Shown: positions 18,439-28,326, counted from the stretch's first letter. The stretch: DNA of 64,000 bases from Variovorax sp. EL159 (GCF_900100965.1 NZ_FMUJ01000003.1:62001-126000), one strand, 5' to 3'. The notes: generated by a model not told the origin, from the sequence alone. Translations and numbers: made by a program.

Positions 18439-18972
18439 GTGAGCGAGCCACTGCTGGTCTGCCTCGACGTGGACTACCGCGCCGACACGGCAGTGGCCGC
18501 CGGCGTCTGGTTTCGCGGATGGGCCGCGGCGCAGGAAGAAACGCAGGCCATCGCCGGCTTCAGCGAGGTCGCCGCGTACGAACCCGGCGAGTTCTATCGC
18601 CGCGAACTGCCGTGCCTGCTCGGCGTGCTGCGCGAAGGGCCGGCGGCCGACATCGTCATCGTCGATGGCTACGCAACGCTGGGCCAGGGCCATCCGGGGC
18701 TGGGCGCGCATTTGCACGAGGCGCTGGGGCGCAAGGTGCCCGTCGTCGGGGTCGCCAAGACCGCCTATCGCAGTGCGAGCGATGCCATCGAGGTGCGGCG
18801 TGGCGAGAGCGGATCGCCGTTGTTCGTGACCGCCGTCGGGATCGACGTGGCGCTCGCCGCGCAGGAGGTGCGCCGCATGCACGGCCCGTACCGCGTGCCG
18901 ACGCTGCTGCGCGCGGTCGACCAGCTCGCACGCCAATCGGCGATGCCGGAGCTTCCCCGTTCCGAGGGCTAA
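18439..18972 (+). CDS. nfi: Endonuclease V family protein (short form)
   Basis: Endonuclease V nicks DNA (or RNA) next to deaminated adenine (inosine). The 177-residue product is shorter than the E. coli enzyme (about 223). The three metal-site acids are visible: D10 in CLDVDY, E56 in EFYRRELPCLL and D76 in IVIVDGY. They are followed by HPGLGAHL and a GVAKT segment. The GTG start at 18439 comes right after thpR. The stop overlaps the convergent LysR stop by a few bases. Function is probable but the truncated C-terminus is worth checking. Confidence 0.82.
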   Translation: MSEPLLVCLDVDYRADTAVAAGVWFRGWAAAQEETQAIAGFSEVAAYEPGEFYRRELPCLLGVLREGPAADIVIVDGYATLGQGHPGLGAHLHEALGRKVPVVGVAKTAYRSASDAIEVRRGESGSPLFVTAVGIDVALAAQEVRRMHGPYRVPTLLRAVDQLARQSAMPELPRSEG

Positions 18973-19883
18973 CCGCCGTCCGCGAAGTTGTCGAACAGCA
19001 ACCCGCGCAGCCACTGGTTGCCCGGGTCTCGATGCACCTTCGCGTGCCAGAACAGGTTGATCGCGATCTGCGGCAGCGCCACGGGGTGAGGGCGCCACAC
19101 CAGCCCGAAGGGCTCGGCGATGCTCTGCGCCAGCCGCTCGGGCACCGTCGCGATCATTTCGCTCGAATGCAGGATGTGGCCGATGGCCACGAAGTGCGGC
19201 ACGCGCAGCCGGATGCGGCGGTGGATGCCTTGCGCGGCCATCACGTCATCGGCCTTGCCGTGGCCCGTGCCTGCCGCCTGCACCTGCACGTGGTCGGCCG
19301 CGCTGAAGTCCTTGAGCGACACGCTGCGCTTGCGCGCCAGCGGATGCTCGCCCGAAAACAGGCACACGTAACGTTGCAGGAACAGCCGCCGCTGGAACAC
19401 GCCTGCCTTGAGCTGCGGCAGGAGGCCGATGGCGATGTCGACGTGGCCGGCCTCCAACTCGTCGCGCAGGTTGGTCGAGGTGTTGTTGCGCAGCGTGCTG
19501 ATCGTCACGCCAGGCGCCGCGAGCGACAGCGCTTCCATGAGCCTGGGCGTGAAGTAGATCTCGCCGATGTCGGTCATGGCGAGCGTGAAGCTGCGCGTGC
19601 TGGTGGCCGGGTCGAACACCACCTGCTGGTTGAGCGCCGTGTGCAGCGCGCCCATGGCATAGGCCACCGGCTCGGCCAGTTGCAACGCAAAGGGCGTGGG
19701 CTCCATCCCGCGCGCGGTACGCAGGAACAACTCGTCGCCCAGCAGCTTGCGCAGGCGCGCCAGCGCATTGCTGATGGCGGGCTGCGAAAGCCCGAGCGAT
19801 TCGGCCACCGCCGACACGCGCTTCTCGGCCAGCATGCGGTCGAACACCAGCAGCAGGTTGAGGTCGATGTCCTTGAGCTGCAT
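18969..19883 (-). CDS. NahR-like LysR-family regulator
   Basis: A 304-residue LysR activator. It closely resembles, by memory, NahR/DntR of naphthalene and salicylate pathways: the N-terminus [16 protein letters not shown], then [30 protein letters not shown], and [10 protein letters not shown] near the C-terminus. NahR senses salicylate. It is transcribed divergently from the hydroxylase operon at 20012, and a NahR-box-like sequence lies in the shared 128-base gap. It therefore probably activates that operon in response to salicylate or a relative. Confidence 0.9.
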   Translation of the reverse strand: MQLKDIDLNLLLVFDRMLAEKRVSAVAESLGLSQPAISNALARLRKLLGDELFLRTARGMEPTPFALQLAEPVAYAMGALHTALNQQVVFDPATSTRSFTLAMTDIGEIYFTPRLMEALSLAAPGVTISTLRNNTSTNLRDELEAGHVDIAIGLLPQLKAGVFQRRLFLQRYVCLFSGEHPLARKRSVSLKDFSAADHVQVQAAGTGHGKADDVMAAQGIHRRIRLRVPHFVAIGHILHSSEMIATVPERLAQSIAEPFGLVWRPHPVALPQIAINLFWHAKVHRDPGNQWLRGLLFDNFADGG

Positions 19884-19894
19884 GGCAAACCTTT

Positions 19895-19909
19895 ATTCAT
19901 GCCAGTGAT
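19895..19909 (+). promoter_or_regulatory. NahR-box-like sequence
   Basis: ATTCATGCCAGTGAT matches the published NahR site pattern ATTCACGCT-N2-TGAT at 11 of 13 fixed positions. It lies 11 bases before the regulator start and about 102 bases before the reductase start, a normal place for a LysR activator site. Confidence 0.6.
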
Positions 19910-20011
19910 GGAGAGGATTCACCGGATTCTATTGGTCAATCTGCATCGACCGCGCATCATCAACTCCCAGAGACAAGCCGGCCACGACGCCGGCGCAAAG
20001 AGAGCCCGACG

Positions 20012-21001
20012 ATGGACCTGCACATTCACCCCCTTGCCCGCACCCTCGAGGTCCGCCCCGGCGCGAACCTGCTCGAAGTGCTGCGCGAGCACCATGTGCC
20101 GGTGTCGTACAGCTGCATGTCGGGGCGCTGCGGCACCTGCCGCTGCAAGGTGGTGTCGGGCCAGGTGCTCGATGCGGGGCAGGACGCGATCCGGCCGGAC
20201 GGGCAGGGCGAGCGCTACGTGCTGGCCTGCCAGAGCACGCTGACCGAAAGCTGCGCCATCGAGATTCCCGAGCCCGATGAGGTTGTGGTGCACCCGGCGC
20301 GCATCCTGAAGGCGACGGTCACCGGCATCGACGTGCTCACGCACGACATCCGCCGCCTGCGGCTCAAGCCGAACAAGCCGCTGGAGTTTTCTCCGGGCCA
20401 GTACGCGCAGCTGCAGTTCGCGCCCGACCTGGCGCGGCCGTATTCGATGGCCGGCCTGAGCCGCGATGCGGAGCTTGAATTCCATGTGCGCAGGGTGCCG
20501 GGCGGCCGCGTCACGGCGCACATCTTCGAGCAACTGCGCGTGGGCGATTCGGTGCGGGTGAGCGGCCCGCTCGGCACCGCGTACCTGCGCACCAAGCATC
20601 GCGGCCCCATGCTCTGCGCCGCGGGCGGCACCGGGCTGGCGCCGATTCTTTCCATCGTGCGCGGTGCCATCGCGGCGGGGCTCACGCAGCCGATTCACCT
20701 GTACCTGGGCGTGCGCTCCGATGCCGACGTCTACGGGTTGCAGGAACTGCGCGCGCTGCAGTCGCAGCACCCTGGCCTCGACGTGCACGTGGTGGTCGTC
20801 ACCGGCCCCGCGCGCGACAACCAGCGGCCGGGCCTCATCACCGATGCGATCCGCGCCGACTGGCCGGGCAAGCTCGACGGCTGGCGTGCCTACCTCTGCG
20901 GCTCGCCGCCGATGGTCGAGGCCGTGACCCAGTTGGTGCGCGCCCGGGGCCTTGCACCCGAGCAGACCCATGCCGATGCCTTCTACCTGCAAGGCACCTG
21001 A
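20012..21001 (+). CDS. nagAa: Ferredoxin reductase of an aromatic hydroxylase (NagAa-like)
   Basis: A 329-residue electron-transfer reductase passing electrons from NAD(P)H through FAD and a plant-type [2Fe-2S] centre. The N-terminal ferredoxin domain has the cluster ligands C35, C40, C43 ([13 protein letters not shown]) and C73. The FAD-binding domain has RPYSMAG, and the NAD domain has [12 protein letters not shown]. This is the NahAa/NagAa architecture. It is the first gene of the operon, 44 bases before the alpha subunit, and should reduce the Rieske ferredoxin at 24141. Confidence 0.88.
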   Translation: MDLHIHPLARTLEVRPGANLLEVLREHHVPVSYSCMSGRCGTCRCKVVSGQVLDAGQDAIRPDGQGERYVLACQSTLTESCAIEIPEPDEVVVHPARILKATVTGIDVLTHDIRRLRLKPNKPLEFSPGQYAQLQFAPDLARPYSMAGLSRDAELEFHVRRVPGGRVTAHIFEQLRVGDSVRVSGPLGTAYLRTKHRGPMLCAAGGTGLAPILSIVRGAIAAGLTQPIHLYLGVRSDADVYGLQELRALQSQHPGLDVHVVVVTGPARDNQRPGLITDAIRADWPGKLDGWRAYLCGSPPMVEAVTQLVRARGLAPEQTHADAFYLQGT

Positions 21002-21045
21002 AGAACAGACAGAAGAGACTGACCGACAAGAAAAGGAGACCCGCG

Positions 21046-22305
21046 ATGACCACGCAAGCCGTGTTCCCCATCGAGCTGCGATGGGAGAGCGACAAGACCA
21101 GCCGCATCCCCTTCATGGCCTACACCGATGAGGCGCTGCACAAGAAGGAGCTGCAGCGCTTCTTCTACGAGAAGCACTGGTGCTATGTCGGCCTGGAAGC
21201 AGAGATACCGAATCCGGGCGACTTCAAGCGCACCACCATCGGCGAACGCTCGGTCATTCTGTCGCGCGACGAAGCGGGCGAGATCCATGTCTTCGAGAAC
21301 GTCTGCGCGCATCGCGGCATGCAGTTCTGCCGCGAGCGCCACGGCAACAAGAAAGAGTTCGTCTGCCCGTACCACCAGTGGAACTACACGCTCAAGGGCG
21401 ACCTGCAGGGCGTGCCGTTCCGCCGTGGCGTCAAGCAGGACGGCAAGGTGCACGGCGGCATGCCGGCCGACTTCAAGACCGAAGACCACGGCCTGAACAA
21501 GCTCAAGGTCGCGTCGCGCGGCGGCGTGGTGTTCGCGTCGTTCGACCACGGGATCGAATCGTTCGAAGACTTTCTCGGCCCCGACATCCTTCATTATTTC
21601 GACCGCCTGTTCGACGGCCGCAAGCTGACCATCCTCGGCTACAGCCGCCAGCGCATTCCGGGCAACTGGAAGCTGATGCAGGAGAACATCAAGGACCCGT
21701 ACCACCCGGGCCTGCTGCATACGTGGTTCGTGACCTTCGGCCTCTGGCGCGCCGACAACAAGTCGGAGCTGAAGATGGATGCGCGCGGCCGCCACGCCGC
21801 CATGATCTCCACGCGTGGCAGCGCGGGCAAGGCCGCGCAGGTGACGCAGGTGTCGAGCTTCAAGGAAAGCATGCAACTGAAAGACCCACGCTTTCTCGAC
21901 ATCGTGCCCGAGCCCTGGTGGGGCGGGCCGACCGCCGTGATGATGACGCTGTTCCCCAGCCTGATCCTGCAGCAGCAGGTCAACAGCGTGTCGACGCGGC
22001 ACATCCAGCCGGTGGGCCACGACGCCTTCGATTTCGTCTGGACGCACTTCGGCTTCGAGGACGACACCGAAGAGATGACGCAGCGCCGCCTGCGCCAGGC
22101 CAACCTGTTCGGGCCGGCCGGCTTCGTGTCGGCCGACGACGGCGAGGTGATCGAGTTCTCGCAGGAAGGCTTCGAGCAGAAGCCCTATCACCGCACGCTC
22201 GCCGAACTGGGCGGGCGCGAGGTCGAGAACACCGACCACATGGTGACCGAGACGCTGATCCGCGGCATGTACCGCTACTGGCGCGAAGTGATGGAGGCGG
22301 CATGA
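21046..22305 (+). CDS. nagG: Ring-hydroxylating oxygenase alpha subunit, salicylate 5-hydroxylase type
   Basis: The 419-residue catalytic subunit of a Rieske non-haem iron oxygenase. The Rieske cluster ligands are C87, H89, C107 and H110 (CAHRG and CPYH). The mononuclear iron site is D217-P-Y-H220-x4-H225 within [12 protein letters not shown]. From memory the sequence is close to NagG, the large subunit of salicylate 5-hydroxylase, which makes gentisate from salicylate; I could not align it. A 4-base overlap with the beta gene supports a complex. The oxygenase class is secure; the exact substrate is inferred. Confidence 0.88.
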   Translation: MTTQAVFPIELRWESDKTSRIPFMAYTDEALHKKELQRFFYEKHWCYVGLEAEIPNPGDFKRTTIGERSVILSRDEAGEIHVFENVCAHRGMQFCRERHGNKKEFVCPYHQWNYTLKGDLQGVPFRRGVKQDGKVHGGMPADFKTEDHGLNKLKVASRGGVVFASFDHGIESFEDFLGPDILHYFDRLFDGRKLTILGYSRQRIPGNWKLMQENIKDPYHPGLLHTWFVTFGLWRADNKSELKMDARGRHAAMISTRGSAGKAAQVTQVSSFKESMQLKDPRFLDIVPEPWWGGPTAVMMTLFPSLILQQQVNSVSTRHIQPVGHDAFDFVWTHFGFEDDTEEMTQRRLRQANLFGPAGFVSADDGEVIEFSQEGFEQKPYHRTLAELGGREVENTDHMVTETLIRGMYRYWREVMEAA

Positions 22306-22781
22306 AGCTCGACGCCAGCGCCTATCTCGAACTGACCAGCCTGTATGCGGCCTATGCCCACGCGGTGGATTCCGGCAAGTGGGACTTGTGGCCCGCGTTC
22401 TTCATCGAGCAATGCAGCTACCGGCTGCAGCCGCGCGAGAACCACGAGCGCAACCTGCCGCTGGCCACGCTGTCCTTCGAGAGCCGGGGCATGCTCGAAG
22501 ACCGCGTCTACGGCATCCAGGAGACGCTGTTCCACGACCCGTACTACCAGCGCCATGTGGTCGGCCTGCCGGTGGTGCATTCGGTGGAGGCCGACGGCGC
22601 GATCCACAGCGAGGCCAACTACGCGGTGTTCCGCACCAAGCTCGACGGACCTTCCACCGTGTTCAATGTCGGCCGCTACATCGACAAGGTCGTGCCGACG
22701 CCTGAGGGCCTGAAGTTCGCTTCGCGCCTGTGCGTCTTCGACAGCGAAATGATCCCGAACTCCATCATCTATCCCATCTGA
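22302..22781 (+). CDS. nagH: Ring-hydroxylating oxygenase beta subunit, salicylate 5-hydroxylase type
   Basis: A 159-residue beta subunit of the NTF2-like fold that pairs with the alpha subunit and has no metal centre. Segments [36 protein letters not shown] and the C-terminal [16 protein letters not shown] match the family and resemble NagH. The ATG overlaps the alpha stop (ATGA). The beta gene is 3 bases before a PchB-like gene. Confidence 0.87.
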   Translation: MKLDASAYLELTSLYAAYAHAVDSGKWDLWPAFFIEQCSYRLQPRENHERNLPLATLSFESRGMLEDRVYGIQETLFHDPYYQRHVVGLPVVHSVEADGAIHSEANYAVFRTKLDGPSTVFNVGRYIDKVVPTPEGLKFASRLCVFDSEMIPNSIIYPI

Positions 22782-22784
22782 GCC

Positions 22785-23153
22785 ATGCAAGAAAAAGAAC
22801 CAGAGACCCACGGTGCGCCATTGCGGCGCTTTGTCGACTCCACCTACAAGCCGCTGTGCAGCAACCTCGCCGAGGTGCGCGAGAACATCGATGCGCTCGA
22901 CCGCAAGATCGTCGCGCTGCTGGCCGAACGCGGCCGCTATGTGAAAGACGCCGCGCGCTTCAAGCGCGATGCCTTCCAGGTGTCGGCGCCGCAGCGCCAG
23001 CAGGAAGTGATCGACAAGGTGCGGGCGCTGGCCGAGAAGGAGGGCGCTTACCCGGAAGTGGTCGAAGCGGCGTATCGCGCACTCATCGCGGGCTTCATCG
23101 CACGCGAGCAGCAGGACCACCTGGGCATGGTCGACGTGGAGGCCAAGCCATGA
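22785..23153 (+). CDS. Chorismate-mutase-fold protein, PchB-like
   Basis: A 122-residue AroQ-fold protein. The core VRENIDALDRKIVALLAERG followed by YVKDAARFK resembles PchB, isochorismate-pyruvate lyase, which makes salicylate from isochorismate in siderophore pathways. It could equally be a chorismate mutase with altered use. It lacks a signal peptide. It lies inside the hydroxylase operon, 3 bases after the beta gene and overlapping the next gene by 4, so it is co-expressed with the salicylate-hydroxylase-like subunits. Fold is secure, reaction is not. Confidence 0.8.
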   Translation: MQEKEPETHGAPLRRFVDSTYKPLCSNLAEVRENIDALDRKIVALLAERGRYVKDAARFKRDAFQVSAPQRQQEVIDKVRALAEKEGAYPEVVEAAYRALIAGFIAREQQDHLGMVDVEAKP

Positions 23154-24124
23154 GCGCGGTTCGCATGCTGCCTCTTGCCGTTGCCGCGCTGCTTGCGGTG
23201 GCTGGTGGTGCCCACGCGCAGGAATGGCCGCAGCGCCCCGTGCGCATCGTCGTGCCATTCGCAGCCGGCTCGTCGCCCGACATCCTCGCGCGCATCGTCA
23301 ACGACAAGCTGTCGGCCCGCATCGGCCAGCCGCTGATCGTGGACAACAAGCCCGGTGCCGGCGGCAACACCGGCACCGACCAGGTCTCGAAGGCCTCGCC
23401 CGATGGCTACACCTTTCTGTTGTCGGTGAACGCGCCGCTGGTCTACAACACCATCCTCTACAAGAACCTGCCCTACGACCCCTTCAAGGACCTGGTGCCG
23501 GTGTCGCTCGCCGCGACCACGCCCAATGTCTGCGTGGTGTCGAATTCGATGAACGTCGATTCGGTCAAGGGCTGGCTGGCGGCGATGAAGCAGAACCCCG
23601 GCAAGTACAACTTCGCATCGACCGGCAACGGATCGATCTCGCACCTGGGCGTGGAGCTGATCAAGCTCAAGACCCAGTCGTTCGCGGTGCACATTCCGTA
23701 TGCGTCGTCGGGACAGGCGGTCACGGCCATCATCCAGGGTGACGTGCAGTACGCCTGCCTGCCGCCCGTCACGGTGATGCCGCAGGCCAAGGCCGGGCGG
23801 CTGAAGGCGCTGGCCGTCACCTCGGCCGAGCGCTCGGCGCTGCTGCCCGATCTGCCCACGCTGCGCGAATCGGGCCTGCCCGACATCCAGGCCGTGCCGT
23901 GGTTTGCCTACATGGCGCCCAAGGGCACGTCGCCCGAGATCGTGCAGCGCGTGAGCCGCGAGATCGCGGCGGTGCTGAAAGACCCGGAAACCCAGAAGCG
24001 TCTGCACACCGCGTATTTCGACGGCGTGGGCAGCACGCCCGAGGCACTGGGCAAGTTCATGGGCGAGGAGTTGCGGCGCTGGAAGCCGGTGATCGAACGC
24101 GCGGGCATCAAGGCCGACAACTGA
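23150..24124 (+). CDS. Bug/TctC-family extracytoplasmic solute receptor
   Basis: A 324-residue periplasmic receptor of tripartite tricarboxylate transporters. The signal peptide is cut near GAHA-QEW. Typical family segments follow: [36 protein letters not shown] and SPDGYT. Such receptors bind carboxylates, including aromatic acids. No TctA or TctB membrane partner is in the window, as is common for Bug genes in this lineage. Within this operon an aromatic-acid ligand such as salicylate is plausible but inferred. Confidence 0.9.
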   Translation: MSAVRMLPLAVAALLAVAGGAHAQEWPQRPVRIVVPFAAGSSPDILARIVNDKLSARIGQPLIVDNKPGAGGNTGTDQVSKASPDGYTFLLSVNAPLVYNTILYKNLPYDPFKDLVPVSLAATTPNVCVVSNSMNVDSVKGWLAAMKQNPGKYNFASTGNGSISHLGVELIKLKTQSFAVHIPYASSGQAVTAIIQGDVQYACLPPVTVMPQAKAGRLKALAVTSAERSALLPDLPTLRESGLPDIQAVPWFAYMAPKGTSPEIVQRVSREIAAVLKDPETQKRLHTAYFDGVGSTPEALGKFMGEELRRWKPVIERAGIKADN

Positions 24125-24140
24125 GCGAAGGACAAAGAAC

Positions 24141-24461
24141 ATGAGCACGATGACCTGGGTCGACGCCGCGGCGGTCGACGACGTTCCCGCCGACGACGTG
24201 GTCGGCATCGAGGTGCAGGGCAGGGACATCGCCCTGTACGGCACCGAAGACGGCATCCACGCGACCGACAACATCTGCACGCATGGCCATGCCCGGTTGT
24301 GCGACGGCTTCCTGGAGGGCCACGAGATCGAATGCCCGCTGCACCAGGGGCGCTTCGATGTGCGCAACGGCAAGGCGATGTGCGCGCCGCTGACCGAAGA
24401 CCTGCGCAGCTACCCGGTGAAGATCGAAGGCGGCCGCGTCTTCCTGGCGTTCGAGGCCTGA
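24141..24461 (+). CDS. nagAb: Rieske [2Fe-2S] ferredoxin (NagAb-like)
   Basis: A 106-residue soluble Rieske ferredoxin carrying electrons from the reductase to the oxygenase. Ligands are C46, H48, C65 and H68 (CTHGH and CPLHQG). Domain order and length match NahAb/NagAb. It ends the hydroxylase set: reductase, alpha, beta, then ferredoxin, with two extra genes inserted before it. With this gene all components of a three-component dioxygenase-type hydroxylase are present. Confidence 0.9.
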   Translation: MSTMTWVDAAAVDDVPADDVVGIEVQGRDIALYGTEDGIHATDNICTHGHARLCDGFLEGHEIECPLHQGRFDVRNGKAMCAPLTEDLRSYPVKIEGGRVFLAFEA

Positions 24462-24565
24462 AAGGCGAAGGCCGCGCGATCTGTTCCGCATCGGGCCGGC
24501 ACGATCTGTATCTGTTTTCCGGCGGGGCCGGTGGCGACAATGACGCTCCCTTTCATGGAAGCCAT

Positions 24566-25051
24566 ATGACGACAGTGCAAAGCCGCGACCAGATCGCCGA
24601 CCTCATCGCCTCGGAACTGGGCCACAGTTTCGAGGGCGACATCATTGCGGGCGGGCACTACGTGCCCCTCGTGCGCGATGGCCGCACGGTCTACCTGAGC
24701 GGACAGGTGCCGCGCGTGGGTACCACGGTGGTCGTCACCGGCCGCGTCGGCGACCAGGTGTCGCTGGCCAAGGCGCAAGAGGGCGCGCAGATCTGCGCAC
24801 TGCGCAGCCTGGCGCTGCTGCGTCGTGCGCTGGGTTCGCTCGATGCGGTCGAGAAGGTGCTGCGCGTCGGCGTGTTCGTGCAGTGCACGGCGGACTTCAC
24901 GCAGCAGAGCGAGGTGGCCGATGCGGCGTCCGATCTGCTGCACCGCGTGTTCGGCGATGCCGGCGTGCACGTGCGCACGGCGGTCGGTGTCTATGCGCTG
25001 CCGAAGAACGCGACGGTCGAGGTCGAGATGACGGTGGCCGCGAAGGCCTGA
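24566..25051 (+). CDS. RidA/YjgF-family protein
   Basis: A 161-residue protein of the YjgF/YER057c/UK114 superfamily. It shows the core segment DGRTVYLSGQVPR and a C-terminal AVGVYALPKNATVEVEMTVAA. RidA proteins hydrolyse reactive imines/enamines; other members act in catabolic pathways. It starts 104 bases after the ferredoxin gene, on the same strand, so it may be part of the operon. The arginine that marks true RidA deaminases is not obvious, so the activity is open. Confidence 0.8.
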   Translation: MTTVQSRDQIADLIASELGHSFEGDIIAGGHYVPLVRDGRTVYLSGQVPRVGTTVVVTGRVGDQVSLAKAQEGAQICALRSLALLRRALGSLDAVEKVLRVGVFVQCTADFTQQSEVADAASDLLHRVFGDAGVHVRTAVGVYALPKNATVEVEMTVAAKA

Positions 25052-25063
25052 GGCACCGGGCGC

Positions 25064-25603
25064 CTAGGCGGCCTGCGCTGTCGGTGCCGTCTCCGTTCCT
25101 TGCAGGCGGCGCGAAGGCTCCGCCTGATGCAGGTACACCGCGAAGGTGTCCCACGGCAGCGGAAGAGACTGCTGCCTCATGAGTCGTCCGACCTCGCCCC
25201 GGTGGTAGCCACCATGGGTGGCGACATGGGCCAGCATTTCTTCGCGTGACATGAAGCCCTTGTCGCCATCGGTGAAGACGAAGGGCACGCGCTCGGCCAG
25301 CAGCTCGGGCGTCATCGTTTCCAGGTAGTCGAGGTACCAGCGGTCCAGGGCCGTCACCGCCTTGCGCAGGTCTTTCAGCGTTGGCGTGTGTTCGGTGTTG
25401 TCGGCGGAAAAGTCGTGCTTCCTGCCGACGAGGTGGGCCGCGAATATCTGGTTCACCACGAGGCAGTGGTTGACGAGTCGGATGGCCGCGTGCCGCGCAT
25501 CTGCATGCACTGCGGGGTCGAAGGCTTCCATTCGATCCAGCAGCTCATCGTGGGCCCATGCCTGGTAGTTGAAGAGGGTGCGAAGCAATGCCGGCGCGCT
25601 CAT
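25064..25603 (-). CDS. DinB-family putative metal-dependent protein
   Basis: A 179-residue four-helix-bundle protein of the DinB/YfiT superfamily. The three histidines that bind a divalent metal are H46, H130 and H134 (NHCL and THGGYHRGE). The family includes thiol-transferases and stress-induced proteins, and no role can be assigned. It is convergent with the RidA-like gene, 12 bases apart. Confidence 0.85.
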   Translation of the reverse strand: MSAPALLRTLFNYQAWAHDELLDRMEAFDPAVHADARHAAIRLVNHCLVVNQIFAAHLVGRKHDFSADNTEHTPTLKDLRKAVTALDRWYLDYLETMTPELLAERVPFVFTDGDKGFMSREEMLAHVATHGGYHRGEVGRLMRQQSLPLPWDTFAVYLHQAEPSRRLQGTETAPTAQAA

Positions 25604-25681
25604 GACAGGGGTGTCCTTTGGGTCGTGGGAAGGTCATGCTACGTGAATAGGATTCCCTGTCTACCCCCTGCCAGAGCCCGA

Positions 25682-26767
25682 CTAACGCGGTGGCAGGCTC
25701 ACGATGTCGCGCGCCAGCTGCGCAATGGTCAGCGGCGCGCAGCCTTCGGCGTTGTTGCTCACGGTGACGAAGGCGTTCTGCCCCGCACGGGTGGTGCCGG
25801 CGATCACCTTGGCCAGTGCCGCACGCGTTTCCGGATCGGGGTCGATCACCTTGTCGAACGGGCCGTAGAGCTTTTCCGCGTCTTCATACCCGAAGCGGCC
25901 GTGGCGGCGGTGCAGGTTCCAGCGGCACACCAGTGGGCCGGGCCAGAGCGCGCGCAGCATCGGCAACTGGTCTTCGATGGGCGGCATCTTGGCGTGCAGG
26001 CCCATGCAGAAGGTGGCGCGCACGCTGCGCAGCATGTCGGCGAAGGCGGGGCACAGCAGTTGCGGATCGCGTACCTCGACGGCAATCACCGCATCGGGCG
26101 CCACCGATGTCAGGTCGGGCAGCGATTCGAGCATGGCCGCGATGCGCCCGAGCAGCGCGGGCTGGTCGGCCAGCAGGTGCCCGGGGATCGGGCTCAGCTG
26201 GAACACCAGCACGCCGATGCGATGGCCCAGCCCTTCGAGCGCGGGCAGCACGAACTCCTGCCGCGCGATCTCGCTGCTCAGGAACACGGGGTTGGCCTGC
26301 ATGCCGCGACCGCTTTCGTCGCGCACGGTGGCATCGGACACCAGGCTCGGTGCCTTGACCACGAAGCGGAAGTCGTCGGGCACCATGGCCGCGTAGCGCG
26401 CGTACTGGCTCGCGGTAAGGGCGCGGTAGAAGTTGCGGTCCAGGCTGACGGTGCGAAACAGCGGGTGCTTCGCCAGCGCCGACAGGCCGTTCTTCGACAG
26501 CACGGTCTCGGCGTATTCGCCGTCCCACACGAGGTTCGCCCAGCCGGGGTAGCTCCACGACGAGGTGCCGAGCCGCAACCGGGGCGGCAGCGCGGCGGCC
26601 AGCTCGACCAACGCCGGATCGGTCGGCGCGGGCTCGACGGTGGCGGCGCGCGATTTCTTCCTTGCGGGCGGTTCGCCTCCGGCTTCCGGGCCGGCCGGCG
26701 GCGATACCGCGGGCGCCTCTTGCGGGCGCGGAAGATCGGGGAAAAGGGAGTCCTGCACTTCACTCAT
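25682..26767 (-). CDS. DUF72 domain-containing protein
   Basis: The 361-residue product has a low-complexity N-terminal tail of about 75 residues (MSEVQDSLFPDLPRPQE...), then a DUF72 TIM-barrel-like domain. Segments LRLGTSSWSYPGW, FYRALTASQYARYA, FRFVVKAPSLV and TRAGQNAFVTVSNNAEGCA are typical. No enzyme activity is established. The ATG at 26767 gives MSEVQ; an in-frame extension to 26821 looks less likely. It is divergent from the kinase gene at 26830. Confidence 0.85.
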   Translation of the reverse strand: MSEVQDSLFPDLPRPQEAPAVSPPAGPEAGGEPPARKKSRAATVEPAPTDPALVELAAALPPRLRLGTSSWSYPGWANLVWDGEYAETVLSKNGLSALAKHPLFRTVSLDRNFYRALTASQYARYAAMVPDDFRFVVKAPSLVSDATVRDESGRGMQANPVFLSSEIARQEFVLPALEGLGHRIGVLVFQLSPIPGHLLADQPALLGRIAAMLESLPDLTSVAPDAVIAVEVRDPQLLCPAFADMLRSVRATFCMGLHAKMPPIEDQLPMLRALWPGPLVCRWNLHRRHGRFGYEDAEKLYGPFDKVIDPDPETRAALAKVIAGTTRAGQNAFVTVSNNAEGCAPLTIAQLARDIVSLPPR

Positions 26768-26829
26768 GTCTGGGGCCGCATTCTCGGCCAACATCGAACC
26801 GGCCCGCAGCGCCGGGCACAATCCGCGCC

Positions 26830-28326
26830 ATGAAACAGTGGTTGCGTACGCAGGGTGGTTGGTGGCTGGCCTGGCTGGTCCTCACGGCCGTCGGTGCGGT
26901 GTGGCTGGCGCGTGCCCAACTGGCCCAGGTGCACGACGACTTCGAGACCGACGCGCGCATTGCCCATCGCCTGATGAGCCAGCAGGTGGTGCAGTACGAC
27001 GCCGTGCTGGCCACGCTCGCATTGCTGGAGCCCAGCACCAACGCAGACCACCCCGAGCAGCGCCTGCCGTCCGTGTACTCGTCGATCCTGCGCGTGCAGC
27101 GGCGCGAGCGCGACGAGGCCTGGCCCGACGAAAAGCAGGCCGGTGCATTGGCCGCAGCCGAAGCGCGTTCGCGCAGCCAGCGTCGCGCCGAACTGGCCGC
27201 GCTCGACCTGACGCACGGCCGCTACCAGCTCGTGATGGGCGCCACGCCCTTCAGCTACGCGCTCGAAATCGATCTTGCCGGTTCGGTGCCGTGGCGCGAC
27301 TGGCCGATGGACCCGCAGCAAAGCCCTGTGCGCCTGAGCCTGCAGCGCGACGGGCAGCAACTGGTGCTGCAACCGGGCCGGCCTTCGGCGGGCGGCTGGC
27401 ACTTCAGCCTGACCAAGGCGCTGGCGTCACCGAGCCAGCCTTTCGACCTCGTGGCCGAGCGCGATGTGGGCTGGGGCGAGTTGCCGTGGCGCGGCATCGG
27501 CGGCTGGGCGGTGGCGATGGCGCTGCTGCTGGCCGGCCTGTGGGCTGCGCAACGCCAGCGCATCGCACGCCGCAGGGCCGAAGAACTGTTGCGACTCGGG
27601 CAGGTTGCGCGGCTCAATGCGCTGGGTGAACTGTCGGCGGGGTTGGCGCATGAACTCAATCAGCCGCTCACTGCCGTGCTGGCCAATGCGCAGGCCGCGC
27701 GCCGCCTGCTCGACGACGATCCGCCCGACCTTGCTACTGCTCGCGACGCGATGGGGCAGGCCGTCGAACAGGCGCGCCGCGCAGCCGGCGTGGTGGGGCG
27801 CCTGCGCCGCGTGATCGAACGGCCCGAGGCCGGCGGCGAAGTGAAGCCGCTGGTGCTGCAGGACGTGGTGCGCAGCGCGATGCACCTGCTGGCGCCCGAG
27901 TTCGCCCGGCATGCCATCACGGCCCAGTTCGATGCCACGGCGCAGGCGCCCGTGCGCGTGCAGGCCGAGGCCGTGGCGCTGGAGCAGATCGTGCACAACC
28001 TGCTGATGAACGCGCTGCAGGCGCTCGACCTCGTGCCGGCGGCCGAGCGGCGCCTGGTGGTGTCCGTCGGCCGCAACGGGCAAGAGGGCGTGCTGACCGT
28101 GACCGACAACGGACGCGGCATCGCACCCGAAGCCTTGCCGCGCCTGTTCGAGCCCTTCTTCAGCACCCGCGAAGGCGGGCTGGGCCTCGGCCTGAGCCTC
28201 AGCGAGACGCTGGCCAGCGGCATGGGCGGCAGCCTGGGCGCGGCCAACGCCACGCCGCGCGGCGCGCGCTTCACCTTGCTGCTGCCGCTGGTGGCGCCGG
28301 CATCTTCCCCGGAGCGCCCGTCGTGA
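26830..28326 (+). CDS. Sensor histidine kinase with periplasmic domain
   Basis: A 498-residue membrane kinase. One transmembrane helix at about 11-30 and a second at about 223-240 enclose a periplasmic sensor of about 190 residues. The HisKA phosphoacceptor is H274 in GLAHELNQPLTAVL, the form common in FixL/DctB-type kinases. The ATPase domain has NLLMNALQA, DNGRGI and GLGLGLSL. It overlaps the response regulator gene by 4 bases (GTGA). The likely signal is unknown; a secreted HbpS/GlcG-like protein lies downstream. Confidence 0.92.
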   Translation: MKQWLRTQGGWWLAWLVLTAVGAVWLARAQLAQVHDDFETDARIAHRLMSQQVVQYDAVLATLALLEPSTNADHPEQRLPSVYSSILRVQRRERDEAWPDEKQAGALAAAEARSRSQRRAELAALDLTHGRYQLVMGATPFSYALEIDLAGSVPWRDWPMDPQQSPVRLSLQRDGQQLVLQPGRPSAGGWHFSLTKALASPSQPFDLVAERDVGWGELPWRGIGGWAVAMALLLAGLWAAQRQRIARRRAEELLRLGQVARLNALGELSAGLAHELNQPLTAVLANAQAARRLLDDDPPDLATARDAMGQAVEQARRAAGVVGRLRRVIERPEAGGEVKPLVLQDVVRSAMHLLAPEFARHAITAQFDATAQAPVRVQAEAVALEQIVHNLLMNALQALDLVPAAERRLVVSVGRNGQEGVLTVTDNGRGIAPEALPRLFEPFFSTREGGLGLGLSLSETLASGMGGSLGAANATPRGARFTLLLPLVAPASSPERPS

